Below, one piece after another: positions 43,801-53,887 of a DNA stretch of 64,000 bases; position 1 is the first letter of the stretch, and the number at the start of each line of letters is the position of its first letter. Location: assembly GCF_029229925.1 (NCBI RefSeq), contig NZ_CP107254.1, positions 310,001 through 374,000 of the forward strand, given 5' to 3'. The translations under genes and the position numbers were made by a program. The stretch comes from Halorhabdus sp. BNX81 (GTDB taxonomy: Archaea > Halobacteriota > Halobacteria > Halobacteriales > Haloarculaceae). The notes under the pieces are model-generated. The model was not told the DNA's origin and did no database searches. It was given only the letters and a program-made list of their open reading frames with translations.

Positions 43801-44127
43801 ATGACTGGCGTGGCCGACGCCATCGGGCTCGCGGTGATCGTCCTTCTCAACACCGCGACCGTGGCGCTTACCACTCGGTTTTTCCGCGTCCGATTGCACA
43901 CTCGCTGGGGCGCAGCGATCTACGCGGTCCTGTTCGGTATGCTCGCGCTGTTCGTCACGACGCTCGTCCTGGCCGGCTTTCTCGGACTTGGTCCCGATCT
44001 TGACAGTCGCATGGCTGTCCTCGGTGTGACCATCGTCGGCCCGCTCACGCTCGGCGTGACGATCGACTACTTCTGGATGCCCGATCCGGCGAACGTCGAG
44101 TTGCCCGAACCCACGGATCGGTCCTGA
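43801..44127 (+). CDS. Small three-span haloarchaeal membrane protein
   Basis: The 108-residue protein starts [20 protein letters not shown] with three hydrophobic helices and a [13 protein letters not shown] cytoplasmic loop, ending in [16 protein letters not shown]. It has no identified function. The same general layout is common in haloarchaeal orphan membrane proteins. Confidence 0.65.
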   Translation: MTGVADAIGLAVIVLLNTATVALTTRFFRVRLHTRWGAAIYAVLFGMLALFVTTLVLAGFLGLGPDLDSRMAVLGVTIVGPLTLGVTIDYFWMPDPANVELPEPTDRS

Positions 44128-44237
44128 TCGAACCGTTTGTCGGGGAATGCTCCTCCGAGACGCTCGCTTCGTACTGTCTCTAGGCAGGCTTCTGATTACC
44201 CGCCACCAGCTTCACTTTCACTCCGGTGTTAACGAGG

Positions 44238-44246
44238 CTTTATATG
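44238..44246 (+). promoter_or_regulatory. radA TATA box
   Basis: CTTTATATG lies 24-32 bases before the radA ATG, so the transcript is probably leaderless or nearly so. Confidence 0.65.
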
Positions 44247-44269
44247 CCAGGGCGGGTAAACCGACTGGT

Positions 44270-45316
44270 ATGGCAGCAACAGAAGATCTCGAAGATCTGC
44301 CGGGCGTGGGTCCGGCGACTGCGGAGAAGCTCACCGAGAACGGATTCGACTCCTATCAGGGCATCGCCGTCGCGAGCCCCGGCGAGTTGAGCAACACCGC
44401 CGACATCGGCGAGTCCAGCGCGGCGGACATCATCCAGGCCGCCCGCGAGGCCGCCGACATCGGTGGATTCGAAAGCGGGGCCGAGGTGCTCGAACGCCGC
44501 GAACAGATCGGCAAGCTCACCTGGGGCGTCGAGGAGGTCGACGAGTTGCTCGGCGGCGGCGTCGAGACCCAGTCGATCACCGAGGTCTACGGCGAGTTCG
44601 GGGCGGGCAAGTCCCAGGTCACCCACCAGCTGGCGGTCAACGTCCAGCTCCCGGCCGAGCACGGCGGGCTCGAGGGTAGTTCGATCTTCATCGACAGCGA
44701 GGACACGTTCCGCCCCGAGCGTATCGAGCAGATGGTCGAAGGGCTTGACGACGACGTGATCGAGGATACGATGGTGCTCCACGGCGTCGCCGAGGAGGGC
44801 GAGGCCGATGCGACCGACGACGCTCTCTTCGATGACCTCGTCGAGTCGATGCTGGACAAGATACACGTCGCGAAAGCGTTCAACTCCAACCACCAGATCC
44901 TGCTGGCCGAGAAGGCCCAGGAGCTCGCCAGTGAGGGCCAAGACGAGGAGTTCCCCGTTCGGTTGCTCTGTGTGGACTCGCTGACCGCGCACTTCCGGGC
45001 GGAGTACGTCGGCCGTGGCGAACTCGCCGACCGCCAGCAGAAGCTCAACAAGCACCTCCACGACCTGATGCGGGTCGGCGACCTCAACAACACCGCCGTC
45101 GTCGTCACCAACCAGGTCGCGGCCAATCCCGATTCCTTTTTCGGTGACCCGACCCAGCCCATCGGCGGGAACATTCTGGGACACACCTCGACGTTCCGAC
45201 TGTACCTCCGGAAATCGAAGGGCGACAAGCGGATCGTCCGGCTGGTCGACGCGCCGAACCTGCCCGACGGCGAGGGCGTCATGCGCGTCGAAGGTGGCGG
45301 CCTGATGGCGGAGTAA
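44270..45316 (+). CDS. radA: DNA repair and recombination protein RadA
   Basis: RadA is the archaeal RecA/Rad51 recombinase that forms filaments on single-stranded DNA and promotes strand exchange. The 348-residue protein has an N-terminal helix-hairpin-helix domain ([18 protein letters not shown]), a Walker A motif in GEFGAGKSQ, Walker [13 protein letters not shown], and the L2 region near [13 protein letters not shown]. No intein is present. Start and length match the family. Confidence 0.96.
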   Translation: MAATEDLEDLPGVGPATAEKLTENGFDSYQGIAVASPGELSNTADIGESSAADIIQAAREAADIGGFESGAEVLERREQIGKLTWGVEEVDELLGGGVETQSITEVYGEFGAGKSQVTHQLAVNVQLPAEHGGLEGSSIFIDSEDTFRPERIEQMVEGLDDDVIEDTMVLHGVAEEGEADATDDALFDDLVESMLDKIHVAKAFNSNHQILLAEKAQELASEGQDEEFPVRLLCVDSLTAHFRAEYVGRGELADRQQKLNKHLHDLMRVGDLNNTAVVVTNQVAANPDSFFGDPTQPIGGNILGHTSTFRLYLRKSKGDKRIVRLVDAPNLPDGEGVMRVEGGGLMAE

Positions 45317-45397
45317 GGTCTCAGGCGGTCGAGGGCGTGTCCCCGCCGAATCGACAGTGCGAGATACTTAACTGAACGCGGCCGCTATATGGCGCAT

Positions 45398-45946
45398 ATG
45401 CAACACGTGAAGATTCCGCAGGACCGGATCGGTGTGGTGATCGGCGAGGGTGGTGAGACGATGCGGGAGATCGAACAGGAAGCTGAAGTTCGACTCGACA
45501 TCGATAGCGAGACCGGCGCGGTCGCCGTCGAGTCCGTCGGCGACCCCGTGACGGGACTGAAAGGCCCGGACATCGTCAAGGCGATCGGTCGCGGTTTCTC
45601 GCCCGATGACGCCCTCCGGTTGCTCGATGACGATATGATGATGTTCGATATGATCGACATCGATGCAGTCGCGCGTAACCCGAACGATCTCAAGCGTCTC
45701 AAAGGCCGGCTCATCGGTGAGGACGGCCGCACCCGTGAGTTGATGGAGGACCTTACCGGGGCCGCGGTCGCAATCTACGGGTCGACGCTGTCGATCATCG
45801 GCGGCCCAGAGCAGGTCGACGCCGTCCGGGAGGCAGCCGAAATGATCCTCGACGGTGCGCCCCACGGGTCGGTCTACTCGTTCCTCGAACGCCGCCACAA
45901 CGAGATGAAACACCAGGGCCTGGAGTACCACCAGTTCACCGGTTGA
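45398..45946 (+). CDS. KH-domain RNA-binding protein, archaeal Pno1/Dim2 homologue
   Basis: The 182-residue protein starts MQHVKIPQDRIGVVIGEGGE, the first KH domain, and has a second KH domain around KGRLIGEDGRTRELMEDLTG with its GxxG loop. It ends GSVYSFLERRHNEMKHQGLEY, as in Pno1/Dim2/Krr1 proteins involved in small-subunit rRNA processing. An ATG at 45389 is nine bases earlier; the TATA-like ATACTTAA around 45364 fits either. Confidence 0.88.
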   Translation: MQHVKIPQDRIGVVIGEGGETMREIEQEAEVRLDIDSETGAVAVESVGDPVTGLKGPDIVKAIGRGFSPDDALRLLDDDMMMFDMIDIDAVARNPNDLKRLKGRLIGEDGRTRELMEDLTGAAVAIYGSTLSIIGGPEQVDAVREAAEMILDGAPHGSVYSFLERRHNEMKHQGLEYHQFTG

Positions 45947-46104
45947 TCTTGACGGAACCAAGAAGCTGCTCCCGGATCAAGCAGTTTCCACCTGCTAGAC
46001 GGCCGCTTGGACCGCCTAGTCGATTTGTCTCAATTTGGGAAGGGAGGTCGTGACCGCCGTAACATATTTCGTCTCACTGAACAGTGTGGCTAGTGACGGA
46101 TTCC

Positions 46105-47163
46105 ATGGGGGAGACAGTTGACGATCACGACCGGGACGATGAGGTGGGGGATCGCGCCGAGCGCGTCGTCGATCGGTTCCGACAATTGCGGGAGGACGAC
46201 CGAAAGCGCCGGACGCACGCCGAGGCGGGCGTCGTGCTGGACCAGTTCGACGCGGTCGAGCAACGACTGCTCGCGTTCGGCCGGGCACTCGGGGGCGATC
46301 CCGACGATGTCGCGGACCTCCCGTTCACCGAGGAGGCGGGCCGGGACGGAATGCCCGAACCGCTGTACGTCCGCCACGACCGCACGCTGCTCAATCAGGT
46401 GACCAGTTGGTTGCTCCAGCGCCAGCACATCGGCCTCGTCAGCGAGTACGGCACCGGTAAGACAGCCTTCCGGGAGATCCTCAAGCGGGACCTGGGGGAC
46501 CGTGATGACTTTCTGGTCGCCCACGTCGACAATCCACAACAGACGACCGCCCGAGGACTCTACGAGAGGGTGCTCCGGGTGGCTGCCGAGGCGGGCATCG
46601 AGATCGATCCCGACAACTACTGGCAGATCCGCGACGGGATTCCGTGGGCGACGGCCGAAACGAAACAGGCCGTCAAAGAGGTCGCCGAGCAGGCCCGGGC
46701 CGAGGACGTGACGATACTGCTGATCATCGACGAGATCGAGGATCTGCCCGAGGATCTGCTTTCGGCGATCCAGATCGCGGGCGACGCTGGTGTCCGATTG
46801 TTCCTCAGCGGGACGCCCACCGGCCGGGATCGGCTCGGGGACGTCAAAGCCACGCTCGATTCACGACTCCGATATTACGAAGGGATCGACCCCTTCGAAG
46901 TCGAGGACATCGCCGAGTACATCGCTCGATCGCTCTCGTACTTCCGGGGAGAGGACTACGACGGGGAGTCGCCCGATCTCTTCGAACCCGCGGCGATCGT
47001 GGACATTCATGATCGGACCGGAGGAAACCCACGCGAGGTTCGCTTGGAGTGTCGGGAACTGTTCACGCGTGCGGCGTTCGTCTGGTACCGCTCCGGACAG
47101 GACATCGAACGGATTCACATCACTCCCGAACTCCGCCACCGACGTTTCGGAATGAACCAGTAA
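46105..47163 (+). CDS. Orc1/Cdc6-like AAA+ ATPase without a winged-helix domain
   Basis: The 352-residue protein has an acidic, helical N-terminus (about 1-90), then Walker A (VSEYGTGKTAFREI), Walker B (LLIIDEIEDL), a sensor-like LFLSGTPTGRD, and lid segments ending DRTGGNPREVRLECRELF. It resembles Orc1/Cdc6-type ATPases but lacks the usual C-terminal winged helix, ending soon after the lid. It could be a paralogue with a non-replicative role. The GTG at 46084 is an alternative start; the ATG at 46105 is preferred. Confidence 0.7.
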   Translation: MGETVDDHDRDDEVGDRAERVVDRFRQLREDDRKRRTHAEAGVVLDQFDAVEQRLLAFGRALGGDPDDVADLPFTEEAGRDGMPEPLYVRHDRTLLNQVTSWLLQRQHIGLVSEYGTGKTAFREILKRDLGDRDDFLVAHVDNPQQTTARGLYERVLRVAAEAGIEIDPDNYWQIRDGIPWATAETKQAVKEVAEQARAEDVTILLIIDEIEDLPEDLLSAIQIAGDAGVRLFLSGTPTGRDRLGDVKATLDSRLRYYEGIDPFEVEDIAEYIARSLSYFRGEDYDGESPDLFEPAAIVDIHDRTGGNPREVRLECRELFTRAAFVWYRSGQDIERIHITPELRHRRFGMNQ

Positions 47164-47243
47164 TACTTAAAAGGCTGGTACCAGGTCACATGGATTGGCA
47201 CCTTCCGGGAGTACACTGTCCCATTCTGATTTGTAACGAAGTA

Positions 47244-47251
47244 CTTATATA
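47244..47251 (+). promoter_or_regulatory. Thermosome TATA box
   Basis: CTTATATA is centred about 30 bases before the ATG, giving a near-leaderless transcript. A second, more distal TACTTAAAAG lies near 47164. Confidence 0.65.
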
Positions 47252-47277
47252 GAAGGGCAATCAATCCTCGTCTGACT

Positions 47278-48966
47278 ATGGCTCAACAAATGGGTAACCA
47301 GCCCCTCATCGTACTTTCCGAGGACAGTCAGCGAACCTCCGGAAAGGACGCCCAGTCGATGAACATCACCGCCGGGACCGCCGTCGCCGAGGCCGTTCGG
47401 ACGACGCTCGGCCCGAAGGGGATGGACAAGATGCTCGTCGACTCGACGGGCAACGTCGTCGTCACGAACGATGGCGTCACCATCCTCGACGAGATGGACA
47501 TCGAGCACCCCGCGGCGAACATGATCGTCGAGGTCGCCGAGACACAGGAGGACGAGGTCGGCGACGGCACGACCACGGCCGTCATCATCGCCGGCGAACT
47601 CCTGAGCAAGGCCGAGGACCTCCTCGAACAGGACATCCACGCCACGATCCTCGCACAGGGGTATCGCCAGGCGGCCGAGCAGGCAAAACAGATTCTCGAG
47701 GAGAACGCCATCGAGGTCACCCCCGAGGACGACGAGATCCTCGAACAGATCGCGGCGACCGCGATGACCGGCAAGGGGGCGGAAAGCTCCAAGGACACGC
47801 TGGCGGAACTGGTCGTCAACGCGCTCCAGTCAGTCGCTAACGGCGACGAAATCGACACGGACAACGTCAAAGTCGAGACCGTCGTCGGCGGCTCGACCGA
47901 CGAGTCCGAACTCGTCGAGGGCGTCATCATCGACAAGGAGCGCGTCCACGACAACATGCCCTACGCCGTCGAGGACGCCGACGTCGCCCTGCTGGACACC
48001 GCGATCGAGGTCCAGGAGACAGAGATCGACGCCGAGGTCAACGTTTCGGACCCCGACCAGCTTCAGGAGTTCCTCGACCAAGAAGAGGCCCAGCTTCAGG
48101 AGATGGTCGATCAGCTCGCCGACGTCGGTGCCGACGTCGTCTTCTGCCAGAAGGGCATCGACGACATGGCCCAGCATTACCTCGCCCAGGAGGGCATTCT
48201 CGCCGTTCGTCGGGCCAAGAAGTCCGACATCAAGGCGCTCTCGCGAGCCACGGGCGGCCGCGTCGTCTCGAACATCGACGACATCACCGCCGAGGACCTC
48301 GGCTTCGCCGGCAGCGTCGCACAGCGCGCCGTCGGCGGCGACCAGCGTATCTTCGTCGAGGACGTCGAGGACGCCAAGGCCGTCACGCTCATCCTGCGCG
48401 GCGGCACCGAACACGTCGTCGACGAGGTCGAACGCGCCATCGAGGACTCGCTGGGCGTCGTTCGTGTTACCCTCGAGGACGGCAAGGTCCTGCCCGGCGG
48501 CGGGGCCCCCGAGGCCGAACTCGCGCTGGGACTGCGTGACCACGCCGACTCCGTCGGCGGCCGCGAGCAGCTCGCCGTCGAGGCGTTCGCCGACGCGATC
48601 GACGTCGTCCCGCGAACCCTCGCCGAGAACGCGGGTCACGACCCGATCGACTCCCTCGTGGACCTCCGCAGTCAGCACGACGCCGGCGACATCGGCGTCG
48701 GCCTGGACGCCTACTCCGGTGACATCGTCGACATGACCGAGGACGGCGTCTACGAGCCGCTGCGCGTCAAGACTCAGGCCGTCGAGAGTGCGACGGAGGC
48801 CGCCGTGATGATCCTCCGGATCGACGACGTGATCGCCGCCGGCGACCTCAAGGGCGGCGGCAGCGACGACGGCGACGACGGCGGCCCGCCCGCCGGCGGC
48901 CCCGGCGGTATGGGCGGCGGCATGGGCGGCATGGGCGGTATGGGTGGCATGGGCGGCGCGATGTAA
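47278..48966 (+). CDS. ths: Thermosome subunit (group II chaperonin)
   Basis: It folds proteins in a cytoplasmic double-ring complex. The 562-residue protein has [30 protein letters not shown] (ATP/Mg2+ site), the apical domain with [19 protein letters not shown], and [15 protein letters not shown]. The C-terminus is the flexible Gly-Met-rich tail (repeated GGMGG) facing the central cavity. Whether it is the alpha, beta or gamma type I cannot tell. Confidence 0.95.
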   Translation: MAQQMGNQPLIVLSEDSQRTSGKDAQSMNITAGTAVAEAVRTTLGPKGMDKMLVDSTGNVVVTNDGVTILDEMDIEHPAANMIVEVAETQEDEVGDGTTTAVIIAGELLSKAEDLLEQDIHATILAQGYRQAAEQAKQILEENAIEVTPEDDEILEQIAATAMTGKGAESSKDTLAELVVNALQSVANGDEIDTDNVKVETVVGGSTDESELVEGVIIDKERVHDNMPYAVEDADVALLDTAIEVQETEIDAEVNVSDPDQLQEFLDQEEAQLQEMVDQLADVGADVVFCQKGIDDMAQHYLAQEGILAVRRAKKSDIKALSRATGGRVVSNIDDITAEDLGFAGSVAQRAVGGDQRIFVEDVEDAKAVTLILRGGTEHVVDEVERAIEDSLGVVRVTLEDGKVLPGGGAPEAELALGLRDHADSVGGREQLAVEAFADAIDVVPRTLAENAGHDPIDSLVDLRSQHDAGDIGVGLDAYSGDIVDMTEDGVYEPLRVKTQAVESATEAAVMILRIDDVIAAGDLKGGGSDDGDDGGPPAGGPGGMGGGMGGMGGMGGMGGAM

Positions 48967-48967
48967 G

Positions 48968-48996
48968 CGAGGTTCTGAGCGCAGCGAAGAACCTCG
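48968..48996. repeat. Hairpin with loop GAGCGCAGCGA after thermosome gene (copy 3)
   Basis: A perfect 9-bp stem CGAGGTTCT/AGAACCTCG starts two bases after the thermosome stop and encloses an 11-nt loop that differs from the loop at 38827 and 38861 by one base. It could act in mRNA 3'-end formation or be a REP-like repeat. Confidence 0.65.
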
Positions 48997-49188
48997 GAAC
49001 GCCGAGCGGGGAGGAACGACCCGCGAGGCGAAGTCGGTCAACATCACATCAGCCCCCACGGCCACCGCCTGACGCCATCGCTCGCCGTCCGCTTGCCTCG
49101 CGGACGTGAACTAATTGATTCGACGAATTCTTTCGTTAATTCGATTTACCGCTACTACCTGGATAATTTCCGCTGTAATACTTCCGAC

Positions 49189-50643
49189 TCAAACGAGTTG
49201 GTCGAGCTGGCGGTGCAGCTGGGCTGCCGTCTCGAAGCGAGTGAGCTTCCGGGGAGCCATCGCCTTGGCGACGATCTCGTCGACGGGCTCTGGAACGTCC
49301 GGGCGGACGTCGCTGGGGACCGGCGTCTCGTCGTCGAGGATGGCGGCCCGGACGTCGTCGTAGTCGCCGCGGTACGGATCCTCGCCGGTGAGGAGCCGGA
49401 ACAGCACAGCCCCGAAGTGATAGACGTCGGTCGCGTGGTCGACCGAGCCGTAGCGATCGTCGAAGTACTCCGGGGCGGCGTAGCGGGGGTCGACGTACTC
49501 GGCGGGCTGGAAATGCCGCCGGAAGACCGTCATCACGCCGAGGTTGGCGAGGCTGGGTGAGGGATTCTCCTCGAAGCCGATCGAGGGGTAGACCACGTCG
49601 TGTGGGTCGATCCCGCCGTGGACCAGCCCGCGCTCGTTGACGGCCGCGAGGCCGGCGGCGAGGTCCCGGGCGTCCCGCAGGGCGACGTCGAGATCCGCGG
49701 GTCTGCGATCGGCAAGCGTGTGCTCGGCCCGTGGCGTCGCGACCCACGGCCGGGGGTGGTCGCCGTAGTCCGCGACGGCGACGATCCCCGTCGCCTCGTC
49801 GGCGCAGTACCACTGGTGGAGGCGTTCGTGGACGGCCGACCCGAACTCCCGAGCGCCTTCGCCGGGTTCGTCGAAAAACAGGAGATCGACGCCGTACTCG
49901 GCCTGGTCCATGCGAGCCCGGGAAGGCAAGATGTGGCCGTACCGCCCGCGTTCGGGCGGGTCGATCACGCTGATCTCGTCGAAGGCACTCACTAGCTGGA
50001 CGGCGGCGAAGGCCTCGGAGTTCTCGGCGGCCTGGATGCGGCGGCGGCGCTCCTCGACGTGCTCCGGCGTCCCCGGTTCATCGGGGACGCTCCCGTCGGT
50101 GTCCGGCGTCGGTTCGGGCTCAGGTTCCGATTCGACCTCGTCATCGACGATTTGATCCGGCGGCTCGGGCTCGACCGGTTCGTCGGGCAGCGATCGCTCG
50201 TAGACTGAGACGCCCGGTTGAGACGTTTCGACGACGTGTTGGCTCCCGGAGGCCGTCGTCGCGCCGCCGTCGGCCCGGAGTTCCGCGTCGAAATCCCAGC
50301 TGCCGGCCTTCCGGACGGCCCGGACGACGGTCCCGTCGAACGCCCGGAGGGCGTTGCCGACCTGCTCGGGGTGGCGTTCGTGGAGCGTCGCGAGCGTTCG
50401 AACCAGGGCCTCCCGGTGAGCTTCTCCGGCGGATCGAACGAGACGGGCGGCGAGTTCGGCACCGAGCTGTGGGCGCTCGTCGGCCAGCCGGCAGGCCGTC
50501 CAGGCGGCACTGACGCGCGCCCGGCGAGCCTCGGCGGCCAGCCCGTCGAGCACCGACGGGAGGACTAACGAGAGTACGTCCTCGGCGTCGGGCTCGGCCG
50601 CGCGACGAGTGGCGTCGTCCCCGTCGCCCGTTTCGGTTCCCAT
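49189..50643 (-). CDS. Protein-kinase-fold protein lacking catalytic residues (pseudokinase)
   Basis: The 484-residue protein has a helical N-terminal domain (about 1-110) with repeated ERRARV/LADERP segments, an acidic proline-rich linker (about 145-205), and a kinase-like C-terminal half. The second lobe is recognisable (YAAPEYFDDRYGSVDHATDVYHFGAVLFRLLTGEDPY), but HRD is replaced by HGG (LVHGGIDPHDVVY), DFG by NLG, and no VAIK lysine is visible. It probably binds partners rather than phosphorylating them. It is divergent from pheA. Confidence 0.75.
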   Translation of the reverse strand: MGTETGDGDDATRRAAEPDAEDVLSLVLPSVLDGLAAEARRARVSAAWTACRLADERPQLGAELAARLVRSAGEAHREALVRTLATLHERHPEQVGNALRAFDGTVVRAVRKAGSWDFDAELRADGGATTASGSQHVVETSQPGVSVYERSLPDEPVEPEPPDQIVDDEVESEPEPEPTPDTDGSVPDEPGTPEHVEERRRRIQAAENSEAFAAVQLVSAFDEISVIDPPERGRYGHILPSRARMDQAEYGVDLLFFDEPGEGAREFGSAVHERLHQWYCADEATGIVAVADYGDHPRPWVATPRAEHTLADRRPADLDVALRDARDLAAGLAAVNERGLVHGGIDPHDVVYPSIGFEENPSPSLANLGVMTVFRRHFQPAEYVDPRYAAPEYFDDRYGSVDHATDVYHFGAVLFRLLTGEDPYRGDYDDVRAAILDDETPVPSDVRPDVPEPVDEIVAKAMAPRKLTRFETAAQLHRQLDQLV

Positions 50644-50758
50644 TGGGGCATGCTATCCACCTCAACCACAAGAACCTCAGTCAGACAGTCGTCACACACC
50701 CTTCGGCTTCCGCCGTGTGACCGGGGTGTTTTTGGGCCGCTATGCCGAAGCGACCTGT

Positions 50759-51565
50759 ATGCGAACGATCACGCTCGGCCCGTCGGGCACCTATTCCCAC
50801 CGGGCCGCGTCGGCGCTTTCCGACGCCGTCGAGTTCACCGAGTCCGTCACGGCGATCGTCGAGGCGGTCGCCGACGGCGAGTACGACCGCGGGGTCATCC
50901 CGATCGAGAACAGCATCGAGGGCAGCGTCACCGAATCGCTGGACGCGCTGGCGGATTCCGACGTGGCGGTCGTCGCGGAGATCATCACGCCGATCCGCCA
51001 CGGCTTGCTCGCCCAGAGCGACGAGTTCGACCTCGTCGCGAGCCACGCTCAGGCGCTGGCTCAGTGTCGGAGCTACCTCGAAGATCACTATCCCGACGCC
51101 GAGTTAGAGGCCGTCGCGAGCACGGCCCGCGGCGTCGAACGTGCCCGGGAAGACTCCACGATCGCCGCCATCGCCCATCCCGACAACGCGGGGGCGGACC
51201 TCTCGGTCCTCGCCGAGGACATCCAGGACCGGTCCTCGAACGCGACGCGTTTCTTCGCGATCGCCGGGCCCGAGGAGCGATCGGTCGAGGGCGGGAACAC
51301 GTCGCTGATCGTCTACCCGAACGTCGACTATCCCGGCCTCCTGCTCGAACTCCTCGAGCCCTTCGCCGACCGGGACGTCAACCTCTCGCGGCTGGAGTCC
51401 CGACCCAGCGGCGAGCGACTCGGTGATTACGTCTTCCACATCGACGTCGAGGCCGGCCTCTACGAGCAGCGCCTCCAGGACGCTCTGGACGTCGTCGAGG
51501 AACTGGCGAGGGAGGGCTGGGTCAAGCGCCTCGGCTCCTACGATACCCGCCACGTCGTCGAGTAG
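50759..51565 (+). CDS. pheA: Prephenate dehydratase
   Basis: It converts prephenate to phenylpyruvate in phenylalanine synthesis. The 268-residue protein starts MRTITLGPSGTYSHRAA, has GVIPIENSIEGSVTESLD and the catalytic RSSNATRFFAIA (T-R-F), and a C-terminal ACT domain with LSRLESRPS (ESR phenylalanine-binding motif). No chorismate mutase domain is fused. The ATG at 50759 matches the family start. Confidence 0.95.
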   Translation: MRTITLGPSGTYSHRAASALSDAVEFTESVTAIVEAVADGEYDRGVIPIENSIEGSVTESLDALADSDVAVVAEIITPIRHGLLAQSDEFDLVASHAQALAQCRSYLEDHYPDAELEAVASTARGVERAREDSTIAAIAHPDNAGADLSVLAEDIQDRSSNATRFFAIAGPEERSVEGGNTSLIVYPNVDYPGLLLELLEPFADRDVNLSRLESRPSGERLGDYVFHIDVEAGLYEQRLQDALDVVEELAREGWVKRLGSYDTRHVVE

Positions 51566-51579
51566 TCATCACGATTGTT

Positions 51580-51759
51580 TCAGCCATCGTCGGTCACGAA
51601 CTCATAGGCGTCATAGACCAGCGCGACCGTGAGGAGTCCGGTCACGACTGTAGGAAGGGGGCGTCGGGTCCGGACGGCGTCGATCGCCGCCAGACCAAGC
51701 GCCAGCAGGAACGTCCAGTGATCGAGCTGTCGGAGATGGTCGATGGCGCGGTCGGTCAT
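51580..51759 (-). CDS. 59-residue small membrane protein
   Basis: The short ORF starts MTDRAIDHLRQLDHWTFLLA and ends TDDG, with one or two hydrophobic segments (WTFLLALGLAAIDA and TVVTGLLTVALVYDAY). It fills the gap between pheA and the ABC exporter on the opposite strand, with composition matching haloarchaeal genes. Its function is unknown. Confidence 0.55.
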   Translation of the reverse strand: MTDRAIDHLRQLDHWTFLLALGLAAIDAVRTRRPLPTVVTGLLTVALVYDAYEFVTDDG

Positions 51760-51789
51760 CCTGGCCTCCGTCTCGGGCCTCCAGCCAGT

Positions 51790-53724
51790 TCAGTCGTCGG
51801 CTTCCGATTCCGTCTGGGCGCGGCGTTCGGCGGCCCGCTCGATGAACTCCTGGGGGAGTTCGTCGATTTCACCGGCCTGGACGGCCCAGAGTTTTGCATA
51901 GAGGCCGTCTTCGGCGAGTAGTTCCTCGTGGGTCCCGCGCTCGACGATCCGCCCGTCCTCGATCACGACGATTTTCTCGGCGTCCTTGATCGTCGAGAGG
52001 CGGTGAGCGATGGCGAAGGTCGTCCGGTCTTCGGTCAGTTTATCCAGCGAGCGCTGGATCAACATCTCCGTCTCCGTGTCGACGTCGGAGGTCGCCTCGT
52101 CCAGGACGAGGATCTCGGGATCCTTGAGGATCGCTCGCGCGAGGGCGATCCGCTGGCGCTGGCCACCCGACAGTTTCACGCCGCGCTCGCCGACTTTCGT
52201 GTCGTAGCCGTCGGGAAGGTTCTGGATGAAGCGGTGGGCTTCGGCCATCTTGGCCGCCTCGACGACTTCGTCCTTCTCGGCGTCGAACGTGCCGTACTCG
52301 ATGTTCTCCCGGACGGTCCCGTAGAACAGGAACGTCTCCTGGCTGACGTATCCCAGGGCCTGTCGGAGACTCGGGATCGTCGCCTCGCGGAGGTCCGTCC
52401 CGTCGATTTCGATTGCCCCCTCGTCGACGTCGTACATCCGGAGGAGGAGCTTCATCACGGTGGACTTGCCCGCGCCGGTCGGACCGACTAAGGCGACGGT
52501 ATCGCCGCCCTCGACCTCGAAGGAGATGTCCTCGACGATGGTCTCCTCGTCGTCGTAGCCGAAGGTGACATCGTCGAATTCGACGTGGCCGTCGGTGACG
52601 TCGAGGGGTTCGGCGTCGGGGTCCTCGACGATCCGACTGGGCGTGTCCATCAGCCCGAAGATGCGCTCGCTGGAGGCGTGGGCGCGCTGGTACATGTTGA
52701 TGATCTGTCCGAACTGCGCCATCGGCCAGATGAACCGCTGGGACAGCAGGATGAAGCCGACGAACTCCCCCACCGAGAACTTGCCCGTGAAGAACCACGG
52801 CCCGGTTCCGGTGGTCTGGGAGGTGAACACCCACAGGCCCCCGACGAGGAAGGTGACGACGAACCCGACGCCCGACAGCAGCCGGAGGCCGGGGAAGAAC
52901 TTGATCCGGGTGCCGATGGCGTCCCAGTTGGCGTCGAAGTAGTCTTCGGAGACATCGTCCACCCGATCGGATTCGAAGGTCTCGGTGTTGGCGGCCTTGA
53001 TGACCTGGATGCCCCCGAGGTTGTTCTCTAGGCGTGAGTTGAGCTGGCCCACGGACGACCGGACGTCGGCGTACTTGGGTTGGATAGTCTCGACGAACTT
53101 GTAGGTGAAAAAGCCGATCAGGGGGACGACGCCGAGCGTCACCAGCGCGAGCTGCCAGTTCCAGTAGAAGAGGATGCCGGCGATGCCGAGCACCATGATC
53201 GACAGCCGGAAGAACGCGTTCATCCCCTCGTTGAGGAAGCGTTCGAGCCGGTTGACGTCGTTCGAGAGGATCGACATGAGTTCGCCTGTCTGCTTGTCGG
53301 CGAAGAAGTCCATGTTGAGCCGCTGCATCTTGTCGTAGGTGTCCGTCCGGACGTTGTGCTGGATGTTCTGGGCGAAGGTGTTCCACCCCCAGTTGCGCGT
53401 CCAGTGGAAGCCGGCCCCGATCAGGAACGCGGCGGCGATGATACCGACGGTGAGCCAGAGCTGTGCGCTCTGGGTTTCGGGAATCAGCGACTGGGGGACC
53501 AACCAGAGGCTGTACTGCTGGTCGTCGAAGATGGCGTCGATGGCGAGCGTAAGCAGGAGGGGCGGAAGCAGGTCGAGGATTCGGGCGGCGACGCTGCTGA
53601 CGAACCCGATCGTGAACGGGAACGAATACTCCCGCCCGTATTCGGCAAACAGTCGGCGCATCGGGCGATCCGCGCGGTCGCGGACGTCCTCGAATACTTC
53701 GTCGTCGTCGAGGTCGATGCTCAT
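51790..53724 (-). CDS. ABC exporter half-transporter (MsbA/LmrA-type, membrane-ATPase fusion)
   Basis: The 644-residue protein has a six-helix ABC transmembrane domain (about residues 35-330, including LNMDFFADKQTGELMSILSNDVNRLERF) and a nucleotide-binding domain with Walker A GPTGAGKST, signature LSGGQRQRIALARAIL, Walker B ILVLDEATSDVD, and the H-loop AHRLSTI. It acts as a dimer and probably exports lipids or drugs. The ATG at 53724 is preferred to one 12 codons upstream. Confidence 0.93.
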   Translation of the reverse strand: MSIDLDDDEVFEDVRDRADRPMRRLFAEYGREYSFPFTIGFVSSVAARILDLLPPLLLTLAIDAIFDDQQYSLWLVPQSLIPETQSAQLWLTVGIIAAAFLIGAGFHWTRNWGWNTFAQNIQHNVRTDTYDKMQRLNMDFFADKQTGELMSILSNDVNRLERFLNEGMNAFFRLSIMVLGIAGILFYWNWQLALVTLGVVPLIGFFTYKFVETIQPKYADVRSSVGQLNSRLENNLGGIQVIKAANTETFESDRVDDVSEDYFDANWDAIGTRIKFFPGLRLLSGVGFVVTFLVGGLWVFTSQTTGTGPWFFTGKFSVGEFVGFILLSQRFIWPMAQFGQIINMYQRAHASSERIFGLMDTPSRIVEDPDAEPLDVTDGHVEFDDVTFGYDDEETIVEDISFEVEGGDTVALVGPTGAGKSTVMKLLLRMYDVDEGAIEIDGTDLREATIPSLRQALGYVSQETFLFYGTVRENIEYGTFDAEKDEVVEAAKMAEAHRFIQNLPDGYDTKVGERGVKLSGGQRQRIALARAILKDPEILVLDEATSDVDTETEMLIQRSLDKLTEDRTTFAIAHRLSTIKDAEKIVVIEDGRIVERGTHEELLAEDGLYAKLWAVQAGEIDELPQEFIERAAERRAQTESEADD

Positions 53725-53887
53725 TCGACTGTCCCAGGAGTCGCCGGGAGAAAAGACCATCGGAAAGATGGTGATAAATCACATCTTAGATTTGTTCCGT
53801 GTTGTCGAGACCCACCTCTCTGGCACCGGGTTCAGCACTGTACACACGCAAAACCACTCGACGATATCGGTTCCTGGAACCGGACAA

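Noticed and set aside
47830-49065. 411-aa frame antisense to the thermosome gene
   Set aside because: It is a GC-rich antisense frame; the thermosome frame has the conserved chaperonin motifs and the promoter.
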